This document shows, one piece after another, positions 1 to 11,805 of a stretch of 64,000 bases of DNA. Origin of the DNA: Tolypeutes matacus (lineage: Eukaryota; Chordata; Mammalia; Cingulata; Chlamyphoridae). The stretch covers positions 14,405,912 to 14,469,911 of the forward strand of contig JAKSZT010053764.1 of the NCBI GenBank assembly GCA_026826555.1. The letters are read 5' to 3'. A program made the translations under genes and the position numbers. The notes beneath the pieces are model-generated. The model did no database searches. It was not told where the DNA came from and saw only the letters and a list, made by a program, of their open reading frames with translations. Numbering within the stretch: the stretch's first letter is position 1; every line of letters starts with the position of its first letter.

Positions 1-348
1 AGAGAGTGTGGTCTACAGTGTGAACTGTGGTCTATGGTTGGTGGCAAGGCTCCAGGATGTGTAAGTTCATTGAGGTTGGTGGGCCACACTGTGGGAGATG
101 TTTGTGTGGGATGTGGTGGGAGGTGTGGGAGGTGGGCAACATGGGAATCCCAGTGGGTTCCATGTAATATTTTAGGTAATCTAAGCACCTCTTAAAATAT
201 ATGTATATATATATATATAAACAACATTTTTGTAAGCAAATACACATATATGCATATATATTTATATATCATTTTGCAAATGTTTGTATGTATTGTGAGA
301 ATTTTGATTTTTACCCATAATAAAAAAAATAAATTAATTAATTAAAAG
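1..348 (+). mobile_element. Young L1 3' end (3' UTR and tail), cut by the window edge
   Basis: This G-rich, noncoding LINE-1 3' UTR ends in an AATAAA-type signal and an A-rich tail. Almost the whole segment reappears at 30680-31109 with only scattered differences, mostly (TA)n length and single bases, so both copies are recent. The element must begin left of the window. The (TA)n stretch at about 197-219 is internal and is shared with the other copy, where it is slightly longer. Assignment to L1 rests on the 3' UTR style, the A-rich tail and the twin-priming structure of the sister copy. No coding sequence lies in this part. Short open frames over it are chance. Confidence 0.75.
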
Positions 349-674
349 TAAAATATTAAAAAGTTGCTATCAATTACATCCACGAGTTATTCTTGTTCAA
401 AATAACTTCTGTAGCAACTCCACATTACCGTTATAAGTTCAGAACATTCCATATGGAATTCCCTGCTTTTCAAGCCAGTGAACTCTGGGCCTGTCCAATT
501 TCGGATGTGGGCGGATTTTATCCAGCAGAAGTGGCTGTCATTTCCAGTAGGCTTCTTTGGGTTGTGGCAGACACACTGAGTTTCCCATAAGTGGTAGGTA
601 CTTTAGAAAGCCACAATACAAAATCAGCTGAGGTTCAAGAGCAGGGAAACAATCATCTTTGAGATTGTTTTTCA
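349..674. other. Unassigned sequence
   Basis: I see no gene or recognisable repeat. A 65-codon open frame at 393-590 resembles nothing I know. Confidence 0.5.
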
Positions 675-1500
675 ACAAATATGTATATTGGGGCCTTACT
701 ACCTATGAGACAGTGTTAAATATTTTGGGGAGTTATAGATATCATCTTCACAAACAAAAAAAGAGATAAAACATAATTAGTCTCATGAGACAAAAGCCAA
801 TTACTCTGATTATTTAGAAAAATAAGAGATCATTTAGCTGAGACAATTTTAGAAGAGTCGTAGCTGGTTGAGGAGGGGAGGATGGGGAAAAGGAAGTCAA
901 AAAAGGCTTTGTGGAAAAGGTGCTATTTGACCTAAATTAGAAAATGATAAAACTGATAGGAAAAACCTGATAGGTTACCAAGAATTCAGTGAGCAAGAGG
1001 AAAGACATTCCCAGCAATAGGCAAAGGGAGGCAATATGGTATATTGGAAACTGAGTGAGCTGTGGCATCACACAGACCAAACTTCAATCTCTACACCTCT
1101 ACTTTATACTGGGTGACCTGGACAAGTTATCTTCCTTCTCTGAATCTCGATTTTATCATTTGTGACATGGAGTAATATTTCTAATTCTTATGCCTGGCAT
1201 GTAAGCAGCCAGTAATAGTATTTGTGGTTGCTGTTAGTCTTGAAGAAAGTCATAGGTGTAGAGAAATGTGGAAAGGCATAGAATAGATCATAAATATTGA
1301 CAAATAGTACAAAAATGGGAAAAAAAAATTGTATCCAGATCATGGACCACTCTGAAGGTCTTGCAAAATAAAGAATTTGGGCTCTTGTGTGATAGAAAAC
1401 AGCGACAACTTAGAGGATTTTCAGGAAGTGCAGAACTATATTTCAGGAGACTTAATCTGTAACATTTTATATTACCATGCAGAAGAGATCAGTTGCTTCC
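675..1500 (-). mobile_element. L2 LINE relic, interrupted by a MIR
   Basis: Diverged sequence matches the reverse complement of the L2 3' portion. The landmarks run in the expected order: the 'cctactacctatgagacagtgtt' region of the 3' end, then the gaggcttt-tggaaaaggtg block, then (after the MIR) the ccttgcaaaataaagaatttgggct block that belongs to the RT C-terminal part. All reading frames are broken. The MIR at about 1030-1245 separates 675-1025 from 1246-1500. Confidence 0.55.
1030..1245 (+). repeat. MIR SINE
   Basis: The tRNA-derived MIR core is visible: 'gtgacctggacaagttat' followed by a degraded 'ctgaatctc...atcatttgtgacatgg' stretch, then the 'gcctggcatgtaagcagccagtaatag' tail. It is ancient and diverged and lies inside the L2 relic. 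Confidence 0.75.
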
Positions 1501-2055
1501 TGTTTAGAACCAGAACCCAAACTCACATTCTAACAAGGCCAAAGTAGGTAACACAATCCAGTGAAGTAGCCTGGGTGATGCCCACGTATACCCTGAGACA
1601 ATACCCCCTCAAAAGGGGACGACCCCTACCCATCTCCAAGATGAGTTGGTCCAGGTAAGAGTACTGGGATATGTGGTCAGAGTGTTCTGATTTTTCAAGA
1701 CAAATATGGATCCATATATGAAATCTCCTAATTGTTATATGTTAGATAAATGTTTTTAAACATCCTGAATAGATGAAGCATATTTATGACAGTGATCAAG
1801 CATGCTGCTGCCTGTTTGAGGCTTCTTGCCTGGAGCCTCCTCAGATCTGAAAAAGATCTTTGACTTACCTTTGCACAATCAAACTCTAGGAAAGGGCTGC
1901 CTTTGCTGTTTGGGTTGTTAGTATTTTCCCAAAAAAACTGAAGAAATCTGCCCTCAAACATGAATTCAAACCTGCACCTCTAGAGAAACAGAAAAAAAAA
2001 AAACGCTGACACCTTTAGAATGGCTGATTTTTTCTGCTTCTAGCCATCATTTAAA
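1501..2055. other. Unassigned sequence
   Basis: No gene is visible. There is a short poly(A) run near 1990-2003. The 77-codon reverse frame at 1728-1961 has no recognisable domain. Confidence 0.45.
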
Positions 2056-2067
2056 AATAATATTGGG

Positions 2068-2528
2068 GGGGCAGATGTGGCTCAAATGGTTGGGCGTCCG
2101 TCTGCCATATGGAGGGACCTGGGTTCAATCCCCGGGACCTCCCGGTAAAATAAAAAAATATATATAGAAGGCGCACAGGCTGCCAGGCTCTGTGTGCTGA
2201 TGAGCCGCCAGGCCCCGGGAGCCATGCAGCAAGATGATGACGTAACAGGAGAGAGACGCGGGGAGAGACAAGACGAGATGCTCCAAAAGCCAGGAACCGA
2301 GGTGGCGCAGGTGGCAGAGTGCCTCTCTCCTACATCGAAGGTCTCCAGGATCGAATCCTGATGAAGACTGGAGGAGGAGGAGGAGAAGAGATGGCAGGAA
2401 ACAGATACAGAGAATTGCCCAGCGATTGGACACAAAACAGCAAATGGGGAAAGGGGGGGGGGGTTTAAAATGGATAAAGTAAATAAATAACTCTTTAAAA
2501 TAAATAAATAAATAAACAAAAAAATAAT
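2068..2528 (+). mobile_element. Dimeric DAS-type SINE
   Basis: The head is tRNA-derived, with an A-box-like 'gtggctcaaatggttggg' near 2079 and a B-box-like 'gggttcaatcccc' near 2121. A second tRNA-like module follows at about 2300-2360, with 'ggtggcgcaggtggcagag' and 'ggatcgaatcc'. A purine-rich segment, an 11-base G run (2453-2463) and an A-rich AAATA tail close the element. The flanks carry a target-site duplication, aataatattggg at 2056-2067 and again at 2529-2540, so the boundaries are firm. DAS SINEs are the armadillo-lineage SINE group. Pol III promoter boxes are recognisable, but activity cannot be inferred. The 181-codon reverse frame over it is a by-product of repeat sequence. Confidence 0.88.
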
Positions 2529-2540
2529 AATAATATTGGG

Positions 2541-2779
2541 CTCCAGTCTCAACCAGGAAACCCAATTATAAGTTTTAACAGTTCCTTTCTCATAGCATTG
2601 GGGCCTAAAACAGCATTTTGTGCCCATAATAATGGGGCTTTTCGTTATTTCACTCTATATTATTATTTCTTTGAGGTGTTTAGGAATGGTTAATCCTGGA
2701 ATGACTTTCAAATTTCTCCAGTATTTCAGAACATAGCCATGTCTTATTGAGATATTGTCTGCTTCACCTCCAAGATAAA
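2541..2779. other. Unassigned sequence
   Basis: This continues the pre-insertion site of the DAS SINE. Nothing recognised. Confidence 0.45.
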
Positions 2780-2966
2780 ATAAAAATGTAGCTGGCATTC
2801 ACTGAGTGCCAACACCACATTCACTAAAGCCAATCCTCACAACAACCATAAGGGGAAAACATTATTATAAGTCCCATTTTAAAAATTAACAAACAGTGGC
2901 TCAAGTAAGTTGATTAAATTGCTCAAGTCTTTATACTAGCTAAGTGGCAGAGATGAAATCCCAGAG
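2780..2966 (-). repeat. MIR SINE, left part (split by the LTR at 2967)
   Basis: Reverse-complement MIR landmarks run in order: 'ctgagtgccaacacc', 'aatcctcacaacaacc', 'cattattataagtcccattttaa', 'ctaagtggcagagatgaa'. A short remainder may continue at 3402-3440. Confidence 0.7.
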
Positions 2967-3401
2967 TGGTTTGGAACTGCATGTACCCCCAGAAAATCAT
3001 GTTCTTAAATTTAATCCATTCCAGTGGGTGGAAACCTATTTTAAGTAAGACCTTAACTTCAGTTAAGATGTGGCCTAGGGTGGTCTTAGTCCTCCTACTG
3101 GATTCCTTTATAAATGGGATGAATATAGAGAAAATGAAAGAAAAAGCCACAGCAACCGAAATCAACAAAACCTGGAAGAGAAGGGAGAGACCAGCAGATG
3201 CCGCCATGTATCTTGCCATGTGGCAGAGGACCCAAGGATTGCCAGCAGCCAGTCTTCGGGAAGAAAGCATTGCCTTGATGATGCCTTGATTGGGACATTC
3301 TCATGGCCTCAAAACTATAAGTGCATAAGCTAATAAATTCTCATTTCTAAAGTCAACCCATTTCATGGTATCTGCTTTCAGTAGCCTAGCAAACTAAAAC
3401 A
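2967..3401 (+). mobile_element. Solo LTR, MaLR-like family B (copy 1)
   Basis: The LTR starts TGGTTTGGAACTG and ends AACTAAAACA, with an AATAAA polyadenylation signal near 3332. The same family occurs at 26945-27376 and 61591-62001. All three share the 'tgtacccc-agaaaa-catgttcttaa' start, a central 'gaagccacag...agccagaagctgg'-type stretch, and the 'aataaattcc(t)gtttta...atggtatttgc' end. The layout (5-bp target duplications, AATAAA close to the 3' end, terminal 'caaacta(a)aaca') is that of ERVL-MaLR LTRs. I cannot name the subfamily. No internal region or protein is present. I do not see a clean target duplication for this copy. Confidence 0.7.
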
Positions 3402-3539
3402 GAACTCTTTCTACTACCTATGAGGTGTTACTACAGCTGTAATGGGACATTAAAATGGAAAGTTCACTTTAGTTACAAAATTCAATAGCTATTAAAATTC
3501 TCATGTCAGACCAAAGTGCTAACTTTCAAAGGTATGACA

Positions 3540-3888
3540 GCATACACTGTTGTGCACTAATATTTACTGGTCCATCCTGGGGGACAGATATCCTCAGCTT
3601 CATTGACATTAGGCTTTTCCAAGACTTGCTCTGGCCAATGAAATGTAGACAGCATCCCATCCAGGCAAAAGTTTTTTGTACCCTTTGTAACAATTGCTAA
3701 GAATGTTCTAGTGAAAGGCTATCTTGTCAGCCAATAGTTCTAGGGTAAGAAAAATGGGGAGCAGAACAACAGTTGGCCCATGAAGGATATGTAGTGTCAG
3801 TGAGAAATAAGCCTTTGTTGTCATAAGCCACTGAAATATGGGGATCATTTGTTACTTCAGCACAATCTAACCTACCCTGACTGATACA
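3540..3888 (+). mobile_element. MLT1-type MaLR LTR
   Basis: The 3' end is diagnostic: 'gtgagaaataagcctttgttgtcataagccactgaaatatgggg...ctgactgataca'. The upstream 'ctctggccaatgaaatgtagacag' block fits MLT1. It is strongly diverged and there is no internal sequence. Confidence 0.7.
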
Positions 3889-5403
3889 GAAGGTAGTCAA
3901 AAGCAGGTCAAACCATTCAAGTTCCTTGTCCACTTGAGGGTATAAATAACTCAAGAGTGAAGATTAAGGGAGGATTTCTGGGAAAGGCAATTGGCAGATT
4001 GTGAGTTTTACCTCTTGCCCAACCCCATGAGGAGGGATAGTAGGTACCTGCCCCTTACCTTAAGTCTATTGAGAAGGGCTTCAATCGGACCATTCAGTAA
4101 GTGCACTGGTGTCTTACTCCCACCTGAGAAATCTAAAAATCAAGAGATGAGCTAGCAAACTGCTCTATCAGTGGCAGCAAAAGCAATCTTTCTTCTTTGC
4201 TGACATCATCCTGCACTACCAAAGATGTACAATGTCCCAGGCACTAGAGACAACCAGTATGGAATCAACATAGGTCCTGTCCCAAGGAGTGAAGGGATCT
4301 TCAAAGAATCTGAAAGTAAAATGCTGGATTCCAGGGGTTGAAGAAGCAACCATAACGAATGATTCTGAAAGGAAGACCACCTTTTGACTATATGGCCCTA
4401 CAAATTTTAATTTCCTGAGAAGTATAGAGATGTGAGCTACAATAAGAATAAAAAGAAATAATCAGAAGGAAAATAAAATTCTGCCTGTCTCCACCTCTAG
4501 TATGTAGATGAGTGGACAAAATTCATACAGGTATCAACTTACTTCTTTTGAGGAAATTTAGAACTACAATCATATTATGTCTCAAGAGGCTTTAGGGTCA
4601 TATACCACTTGGACATACACACACAGTCTCAGCTTCATGTACGTGGAAGACTCCAAAAGCTGAAGACAGACTGTCAAAGATTCGGATTTCACCCCCCGCT
4701 CCCAATTTGAGGGGTCTGGGACCATGTCAACAATTAGCTACTGTGTTCTATTTACCCCAAGATCTGACCTTCAGTCAACCAGCTCTGATGAATGCAGCTC
4801 AGCCTGGTAGCAGGGACCTGGATGAGACATTTATTTCCAACAAGATACACTCTGAGCTGTAGCCCAGTGGCCTTGGTAGCCAGGCCTTGGGCCATCTCAG
4901 TGAGCCTAGGTTTTAGAAAGGAGGACAGTATGTGTAATGGTTGGTTATTTGGGGGCATGGACAGGCCACATATTTTCCATCAACCCTTTCTATTTAACCC
5001 ACTTAGCATTTCCTCTACCTACCCCCAGTAATCACTCTGGTTCAGTCAGGAATGGTAAAAAGGAATCATAGTTGAAATGTGGCATTGTAATGTGCTCTGA
5101 CACCACCAAAAATATATTTGCTCCAGATCAGCTCCAGCCATTACACAAGGAGCTATGGGCACCATAGAAGGTGCTGCAATTTTCTGGTCCAAACGTGAAA
5201 AGATAATGAGACTCTGCAGCTGTTTTTGGAATTGCAGAGCAGTGACACTCACTCAGTAAATCTTTTGAATCCTTGAACTCAACTGAATGAAATCAATTTT
5301 TGATCCACTAGAGTCCTGGGAATTAGAAAAGCTCTAGCTCCAGTGTGTCAGGCAGTGAGGAGCCAGACACACGGGAAATGAAAGACTTCCATCCCTGACC
5401 ATT
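3889..5403. other. Unassigned sequence, 1.5 kb
   Basis: No exon-like or named repeat content was recognised. The longest open frames (79 codons at 4792-5031 plus strand; 75 codons at 3727-3954 minus strand) carry no domain. Confidence 0.45.
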
Positions 5404-6600
5404 CGCTTAAGCATTAGTCAACAAACTTTCATTGAGCACCTTCTAGTGCCATGCACTGTAATGGCTACAAAGATAAAGACAACATATCCCCACTGAGTGT
5501 AGTGTAAAAAAAAATAAAACAAGTGCTCAAAGATTATAATGCAAGGGAAAATATGTTTCATGTCTCAGGAGATCTTGAAAGATAAATGGAGTTTGGATCC
5601 ACAAAACAAAAGGAAGGTGTTCTAAGCAAAAGGGACAATTCATGCAGAGGTGGAAAAGGATAGGATTGGTTCAGAGAAGAGTCAGCATCCCAGTGGGTGG
5701 AGCCAGAGTTTCATAGAGAAGCTTAAGTATGCTAAAAGCAGATTTGAGTCAAGAATTTGGGTTCAAGTAGCTTATTTTGAAGTGATTCCAGGAATCCCAG
5801 AAAGTGGAGTGGGAAATCAGCCAAGGAAGGAAGGAAAGTAAAGGGAGAGTTCATGGGCAGATTGCCTCTGTGAACAAATGGAAAACATTCCCACTGGAAA
5901 CCTACTGAAAGACTGCCCAAATCACTCTTCAGAATTGTCCTACTCAAGGAAAAGGAAGATGGGGTAGTTTTCTACAAACTCTCATCATTCATTGGTTGAG
6001 GGTTGCTCCATGACACTTCTAGCTGAGCATGCACCTCCCTGCAGAAAAAGCCCTCAGGCAAGGAGACACAGGTACTTGAGCCTTTGGGGTATACAAAGAA
6101 CTGTCTTCTGAAGCTGTAGGCCACTGTAATGCTCCTGACAGCAGCTACTACAGGGGTAAAGCTAAAACATCAGATTAGGAGGCAACATTGAAGACCTTGT
6201 ACTTCATTCATTTTAATTCAAATCAGTAAATATTGATGGCTCCTACGCCCTCCGAGAGAGAAAAAAAAAGTGAATTAAATATGTTCCTCCCCTCAAGGGA
6301 CATATAGTCCTTAAGTAAGGAAGATGGGCTTTATTGTCCAGTGTGTTGCCACTGAAGGTTTAGGAGGAGGAGAGTAACCTGATCAGACCATTACAGAGAG
6401 GACCAGTCTTGAAACGATGAGTGCCACGGACTGAAATGGGAAGGCCACGCAATCAGCGTTTGAGTTAAAGTGGTAGCCAGAGAGGATGGAGAGCTGTGGG
6501 GTGTGTGTGTGTACAAGAAGTGGAGACTAAAGTAAAATGGACAGGATGAAGTAAGGTGGCAGGATGTGGCGACTGAATTTATTTTTTTTTTTTAATGAAG
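5404..6600 (-). mobile_element. L2 LINE relic(s), mosaic
   Basis: Several blocks match the reverse complement of L2: 'caacaaactttcattgagcacc' (5420), the stretch with 'caattcatgcagaggtgg' (5637), a second 3'-end-like block at about 6204-6320, and 'ccactgaaggtttaggaggaggagagtaacctgatcaga' (6350). Between about 5720 and 6200 the match is lost. Probably one long L2 copy was interrupted by a second 3' end. No intact frame exists. Confidence 0.5.
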
Positions 6601-8687
6601 GTGAAGAAGCTCAGATTTTTTGCCTTGGGGAAATGCTGGTAGCATAAAGAGAAAAAAATCGGAAGAGTGATAGGTAGGGAGAAGAAAAGTTGACTGTTTT
6701 CTTTGCTGAATTTGAATTCACCACTACCCAGTTTTGCTCAGCATTCCAGTCAGTTCCCCCAGATCTGCATTCTGGGCTGCTGGCAGTTTTCAAACCTTCA
6801 CAGCAATTTCCAGGTCATTTCCAGGTCTTATGGGCCTATAGAAGCAGAACTGGGAGTATGAACCATATCCATTGACATCAGCTCACAATAAACACCAGAC
6901 TGTTTTTGTGTTGGGTTTTTTATTTGTTTACACTGGGATGGTCTTTCCACAAAAGCACAAGCCTGTTCCCACCAGTGAGGCCAATCTGGCCTCAGCAGAA
7001 CATAAACCTTCTCCCCACATGAAGGTTAAAGCTGAATCAAGGAAGAACACCTGGCTTTAATGACCTCTGTGATGGGAGCTTTCCTTTTAAAGTGGTACCA
7101 CAGGCAGCTCCCACATGTGCTTCTGTCAGCATATAAACCCCCACCCCACCCCCAATCTTTGTCAGAACACTTAGCGCATTCCCTCCTTCTCTTTGAACCA
7201 CAAGTGCAGCTGAAAGGATTAAATTTTTTCTACTCCCCATTCTGAGGTTTCTGCTGCTTTGTTTTTTGGTTAGTTGGAGATAAAAGAAGAGGTGGGGGAT
7301 TACCAAAATGTTCTCCTTTGGAAACTCCATTAAGTTAGTTGTGGGTTAGGGGTGTGGATGCACAGGGACTGTGCTGACACTTTTGCTCTCAAGCAGGAAG
7401 GTGTATTCCAGGACTATGCCCCAGCTACAGGATCTCCTTGGGAAACCTAATGCACCATGCAAAGCACTGGAGTACCTAGGATTTTTGCCATGGGGAAGCC
7501 TAGTAGGGTGGACCCTCGCTTCAAACCACAATACACTCGACTGCTGTTATTAGAAATTGGAAGTGAAGAAGTTCCCAGGGAGTGAGCTGAGTGAGCAAAT
7601 CTCGAAAAGCCAGACGGCAGGTGGGGGACAGCGGGGAGGATGTGGTACAAGGAAATGGCTGCCGTTGATGGGGGTCCCCTCTCGCTGCCAAAGGGATACT
7701 GAGTCCTACTTGGATCTGCCTGTCCTAGAGCCAACCAGCCACATTTGGCACCCATCTGTACTTTCTCTGGAGTCAGTTTAAATTCCGATGGGGAGAGTTT
7801 GCTCAGAGCTAAGAGTGCCACCTGCAGACACTTTGGTGCTAAATATCTTTTAGAAAATCTGAAGAAAGCCATTCACAGATGTTCAGTACCCTAGTGGATC
7901 CTGAAGCATCATCTGATAAAGAAAGGTAGGTGTGTGTGTGTGTGTGTGTGTGTGTTGGGGAGAGTTCAGGTGATACACCAGGAGAAATAAAAAATTGAGA
8001 TTCTGGGCCTGAACATAACTGGGAGGAAGCTGGCAATATAAACAGATACGGGGAAGTCAGGAGAGGGCTTTTGGGGAGAGGACAAGTTCATCACTACCTG
8101 CCCCCCTCATTCACACTGAGTCTGAGTCCCCTGCAGGACTCAACTCTCACCACTCTCACTTTCTGCCAGCATCTCAGATACTTCCTCTAGGTCTGTGCTC
8201 TGGGCTCCTGGCAATTTGTGGCAGGTTGTTATAGAACTGCTACTTTCATGTTTCTTACCTAAGATTTACTGAAATTTTCAGTACTTAAGGAAAATTAAAT
8301 GGCAGTTGGTCTCCTCCCCTGCTCATCACTGCTCAGCATTGCCCTCACCACTACAACTCCAGTCTCAAAGTCCCTACCTCTATCCAATAGCAGCTACTGA
8401 TTTTCTTAAGATTTGGAGAGAGATGAAATTTGCCCTTTTTTTAGAAGAGCACTAAGCATCAAACGTGAAAGCATCAGGACCTTAATATGTGTTTTTTCCT
8501 TAAAGATATTTTAAACAGTTGAGATTTAACTCAAAGGAATAAATCTCTAATGGTAGAATTTTAAGCAGAGTAAATAGGCTATTTTGGAGCAGGACCCTCC
8601 TCTGAATCTCAAAGTACATCATATAAGCCTTATCTGTACTCATTCACCATCATCATGCATACTAAAATTAACACTGTGCCCTTTTAT
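6601..8687. other. Unassigned sequence with a (TG)n microsatellite
   Basis: I recognise no gene. The (TG)n run is at about 7929-7955. Open frames of 141 codons (7447-7872, minus) and 97 codons (7037-7330, minus) show no domain, signal or repeat pattern and are most likely chance. Confidence 0.45.
7929..7955. repeat. (TG)n microsatellite
   Basis: About 13 uninterrupted TG dinucleotides. Confidence 0.95.
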
Positions 8688-8928
8688 GTAGTATAATGGA
8701 AAGTCAGGCAGAACTGAGTGCAAAACTCAGCTCCACCTCCTTCCAAACTGCATGGTCTTGGGCAAGTCATTGGACTGATCTAAGCCTCAGTTTCCTAACC
8801 TGTAAAATGAGAGAAGCAATGCTTCCCTTACAGAGTAAGTGACAGATTTAAATGTTACCACATCTTTCAGGTAAATCCAGTGCCTCACACATAATAGGTA
8901 CTCAATAAATATTAGTTCTCTTAATCCT
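8688..8928 (+). repeat. MIR SINE
   Basis: A well-preserved MIR: 'ggtcttgggcaagtcat', 'aagcctcagtttcctaacctgtaaaatgag', then the tail 'gtgcctcacacataataggtactcaataaatatt'. Confidence 0.88.
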
Positions 8929-10865
8929 TCTCCTGCCAAACCCAGAGGGAACATATGATCAGTAACTATTTTCTGAGCCAGCTTGTTTAGTGGATTTCAC
9001 TACATTTCAGATAGCCTCTTCCAATGTATCATGGGTCATATTCTCTTATTAACAGAAGGCCATTACATAAATTAAACACTTTCTCATGCTTCTCAGTGAC
9101 ATCTTAATTTAAGCCTAAGCTCTCCCCATTTCTAACAGCTTCCAGAAAAAAAAGAGAGGAAGTCACAGTCCTCTGATCACAGAGCCACAATTCAGCAGGT
9201 ACCAGCTTTTCCTAATGTGTAACGGCATTAAGGCAGCACACAGAAAGAAAAAAACATTTACCAGAAACTCTAAAATGCATAAGTGGGGCTAAGGGGGAAA
9301 GTGAGTTATAATCATGCTGTTGCTTCTTCTTCCCTTTTATTCCTCCTGAGACTAGAGTTCATTTTCCTGGCTCCCAATACAATGACACCGTGCTGGACAT
9401 GTGTATATTTTCAGAAGAGCTGTATTATTGCTGACCTAGTTCGTGTGCTGCTTTTAATCATCCATGTCATGCCTGGGTGCTGGGCCCAATACAATAGGGA
9501 GGCAATGGCTAGACAAATAGGCCATTTCCTGAAATGCATGGGAACATAATCAAGTAGGAGGATTATCCAAAATTCCATCATTTGTACAATACTTATCTTT
9601 CTGAGTTAGGAATGAGGGGACATTCCTCAATTTATACCCCACTGAACTGACCTTTTGTTTCCATCCTACACTCCTTTCAAAATCTAAATTAGTGATTTTC
9701 TTCCCCAATGAAGTCACACCATCTATCTTGATAGATCCAGACACGAGGGGTGCTGTGGGAGAGGGAACAAGGACGAGGAAATTTATGTTCCTTCCTCAGA
9801 AACTGACTCACAGGCCAAGCAAGTAAAACCAAGTGAGGGCAAAAGAAGGAAGCACCATTGTGACTCTCTTCTGATTCAAAGCTGAGGCTCATTTCTCTGA
9901 TCACACAAGTGTGGCTGAAAACAACAGAGTAATCCATGCTCCCTCTGTGAAGACCTTTACTTTCCACCTCTTATGGGCAGTTGCGTTCAGAAGGAGATGA
10001 GGGTGGAACCACCAAAGTTGATTCAAAGGAGCTGAAAATGAGGTTTGGTCAGAGAATCACTGCTTGGAATGATGGTGTGTCGTCTTCTCAGCCCTGAGTC
10101 TAAGGCGTTCAGCAACTAATGCAAGGCACCGCCAACGCACTCATTCTCTAAGCACCTCCAATATGGTCAGTGGAGGACAGGAAGGGAAAAGGGGAACTTT
10201 ATACCTTATTCATGGAATCTGGGATTCACAGAAAGTTGGAGATTGAAACTAAACCGCTCTGAGGTCGGCAGTAACCTCACAGACACGCAGTTCATCTCCA
10301 GCTTATGTTCTAAGCATTCATTTGTTGAGAGCTGAGCACATCTTTCCCCATGGAAACAGGTTATTTGTTATGGTTAGTCCCAGACCAGTTCTCGTAGTTC
10401 ATGCTCAACCTTAAGAACGTGAGCAGGGACAAGATGCTGTTGTTCTCTAACTCACTGGAGCTCTAGGAGTAAGCCATTGTGCGTCAGGGACACTGGAGTC
10501 ACAGGATACCCACATTGTGTCTTCCTGGAATAAGTTCTACTTCATGATAAGTCATTCCAAATAACTTATATATGATTATATGGAGTGGAAGGCTAAGTTA
10601 ACAAGAACCTTTAAAATTAAACCCAGATGTGCACAGAAACTTTAAATGGTGATTAAATCTGTGATTACGTTATATAAATGTGCATTGTTTGAGTTTTTTT
10701 TTCCAACAAGTATGACTACATTTACTTGGGGGATAAAACACTCTTCTAAATCAATAAAGTATAGACTCTTGAAATAAATCTCTCACTTGGCAAATTCAGG
10801 CTGTGTATTCTAGACACAGACCAACCCTGAGGTCTTTCTTTTGGAAAGCCTGGGAAACACTGAGA
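8929..10865. other. Unassigned sequence, 1.9 kb
   Basis: Nothing recognised. There is no microsatellite and no open frame above 92 codons. Confidence 0.45.
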
Positions 10866-11215
10866 TAGAAAAATCTCTGGACTGGACCTCAGATTCAGAA
10901 GGCCTGCATTCAAAGCCTAGCTTCACCACAATACCAGGTAACACCGAGCATATTATTTATGTTGATTACCTATTCACCCCCTGAACATTTATTGAGTACT
11001 ATGTACTAGTTGAGCTAAGGATCTCCCCATCTATAAAATGAAGAAAGTATTATAACTATATAATACTATTAAGATTAAATAAGGGGGAGGAGATTTAGCT
11101 CAAGTGGTCGAGCGCCTGCTTCCCATGTATGAGTTCCTGGGCTCAATCCCCGGTACCTCCTCAAAAACAAACAACAAAGATTAAATAAGGTATTATATAC
11201 AAAAGCATTTTAAAA
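10866..11215 (+). repeat. MIR SINE, split by a DAS SINE
   Basis: MIR landmarks include 'tctccccatctataaaatgaagaaagtatt' and 'aagattaaataag'. The right part resumes at 11177 after the DAS insertion at 11085-11176. Confidence 0.65.
11085..11176 (+). mobile_element. Short DAS-type SINE (tRNA head only)
   Basis: The element is about 92 bp: a tRNA-derived head with A-box-like 'tagctcaagtgg' at 11096-11107, B-box-like 'gggctcaatcccc' near 11140, then a short A-rich tail. A 14-bp target duplication, aagattaaataagg at 11071-11084 and 11177-11190, fixes the insertion inside a MIR. It is the monomeric relative of the dimeric SINEs at 2068 and 55400. The low divergence of the duplication points to a fairly recent insertion. 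Confidence 0.88.
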
Positions 11216-11219
11216 CTAC

Positions 11220-11611
11220 AATTCTCTACAAATGGTCTTGTAGATGTGGCCATATTTGGAAATAGGGTCTTTGTAGATGTTATTAGTTAAGCAGGCCAAA
11301 CTGGATTAGGATGGGCCTTTGATTCAATATAACTGGTATCCTCATAAGAAGAAGAAATTTGGACACACAGAAAAAAGATGGTCACATGACAACCAAGGCA
11401 GAGACTGGAGCCCATGGATTACTGGCAAACCACCAGATACCAAGAGAGAGGTATGGATCAGATTCTTCCCTGGACATGTCAGAAGGAACATGGCCCTCCC
11501 AACACCTTGATTTCAGACTTGTTGCCTCAAGAACTGAGAGACAAAACATTTCTGTTGTTGTCAGCCACCAAGTTTGTGGTACTTTGTTACAGCAGTCCTA
11601 GGAAACTAAGA
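11220..11611 (+). mobile_element. MaLR LTR (MLT1/MST-like)
   Basis: Recognisable order: 'tggattaggatgggcctttgattcaatataactggtatcctcataagaagaag', 'cacctgatttc'-type block at 11503, 'gaactgagagacaaaacatttctgttgttgtcagccaccaagtttgtggtactttgttacagcagtcctaggaaactaag'. This is the standard MaLR 3' end. The 80- and 129-codon open frames crossing it are chance. Confidence 0.82.
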
Positions 11612-11654
11612 CTGTGCCCCTGCTTGGGCCCCAGCAGCAATACAAGGCAAATGA

Positions 11655-11805
11655 GGGGCTGGAACCAGGGTCTAGGCCCAGCTCTGCTTCAACCTTCTTG
11701 TGTAACTTTGGACAAAACAGCTAACCATCTTGGCCTTCACTTTTCTCATCTAGAAAACAGAAGATGTCAACTAGATGAACTGCAAAGTCCCTTGCCTCCC
11801 TAACC
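11655..11805 (+). repeat. MIR SINE
   Basis: 'gtgtaactttggacaaaacagctaacc' and 'cttcacttttctcatctagaaaacagaagatgtcaactagatgaactgcaaagtccctt' fit the MIR core and the variant 3' part. Confidence 0.7.

Noticed and set aside
2120..2135. A functional tRNA gene
   Set aside because: The A- and B-box-like text belongs to the tRNA-derived head of the SINE. It continues into SINE body and an A-rich tail and does not close a cloverleaf.
2082..2627. 181-codon minus-strand frame
   Set aside because: It lies across the DAS SINE and its A-rich tail.
7447..7872. 141-codon minus-strand frame
   Set aside because: No domain or repeat signature, and nothing in the neighbourhood supports a gene.
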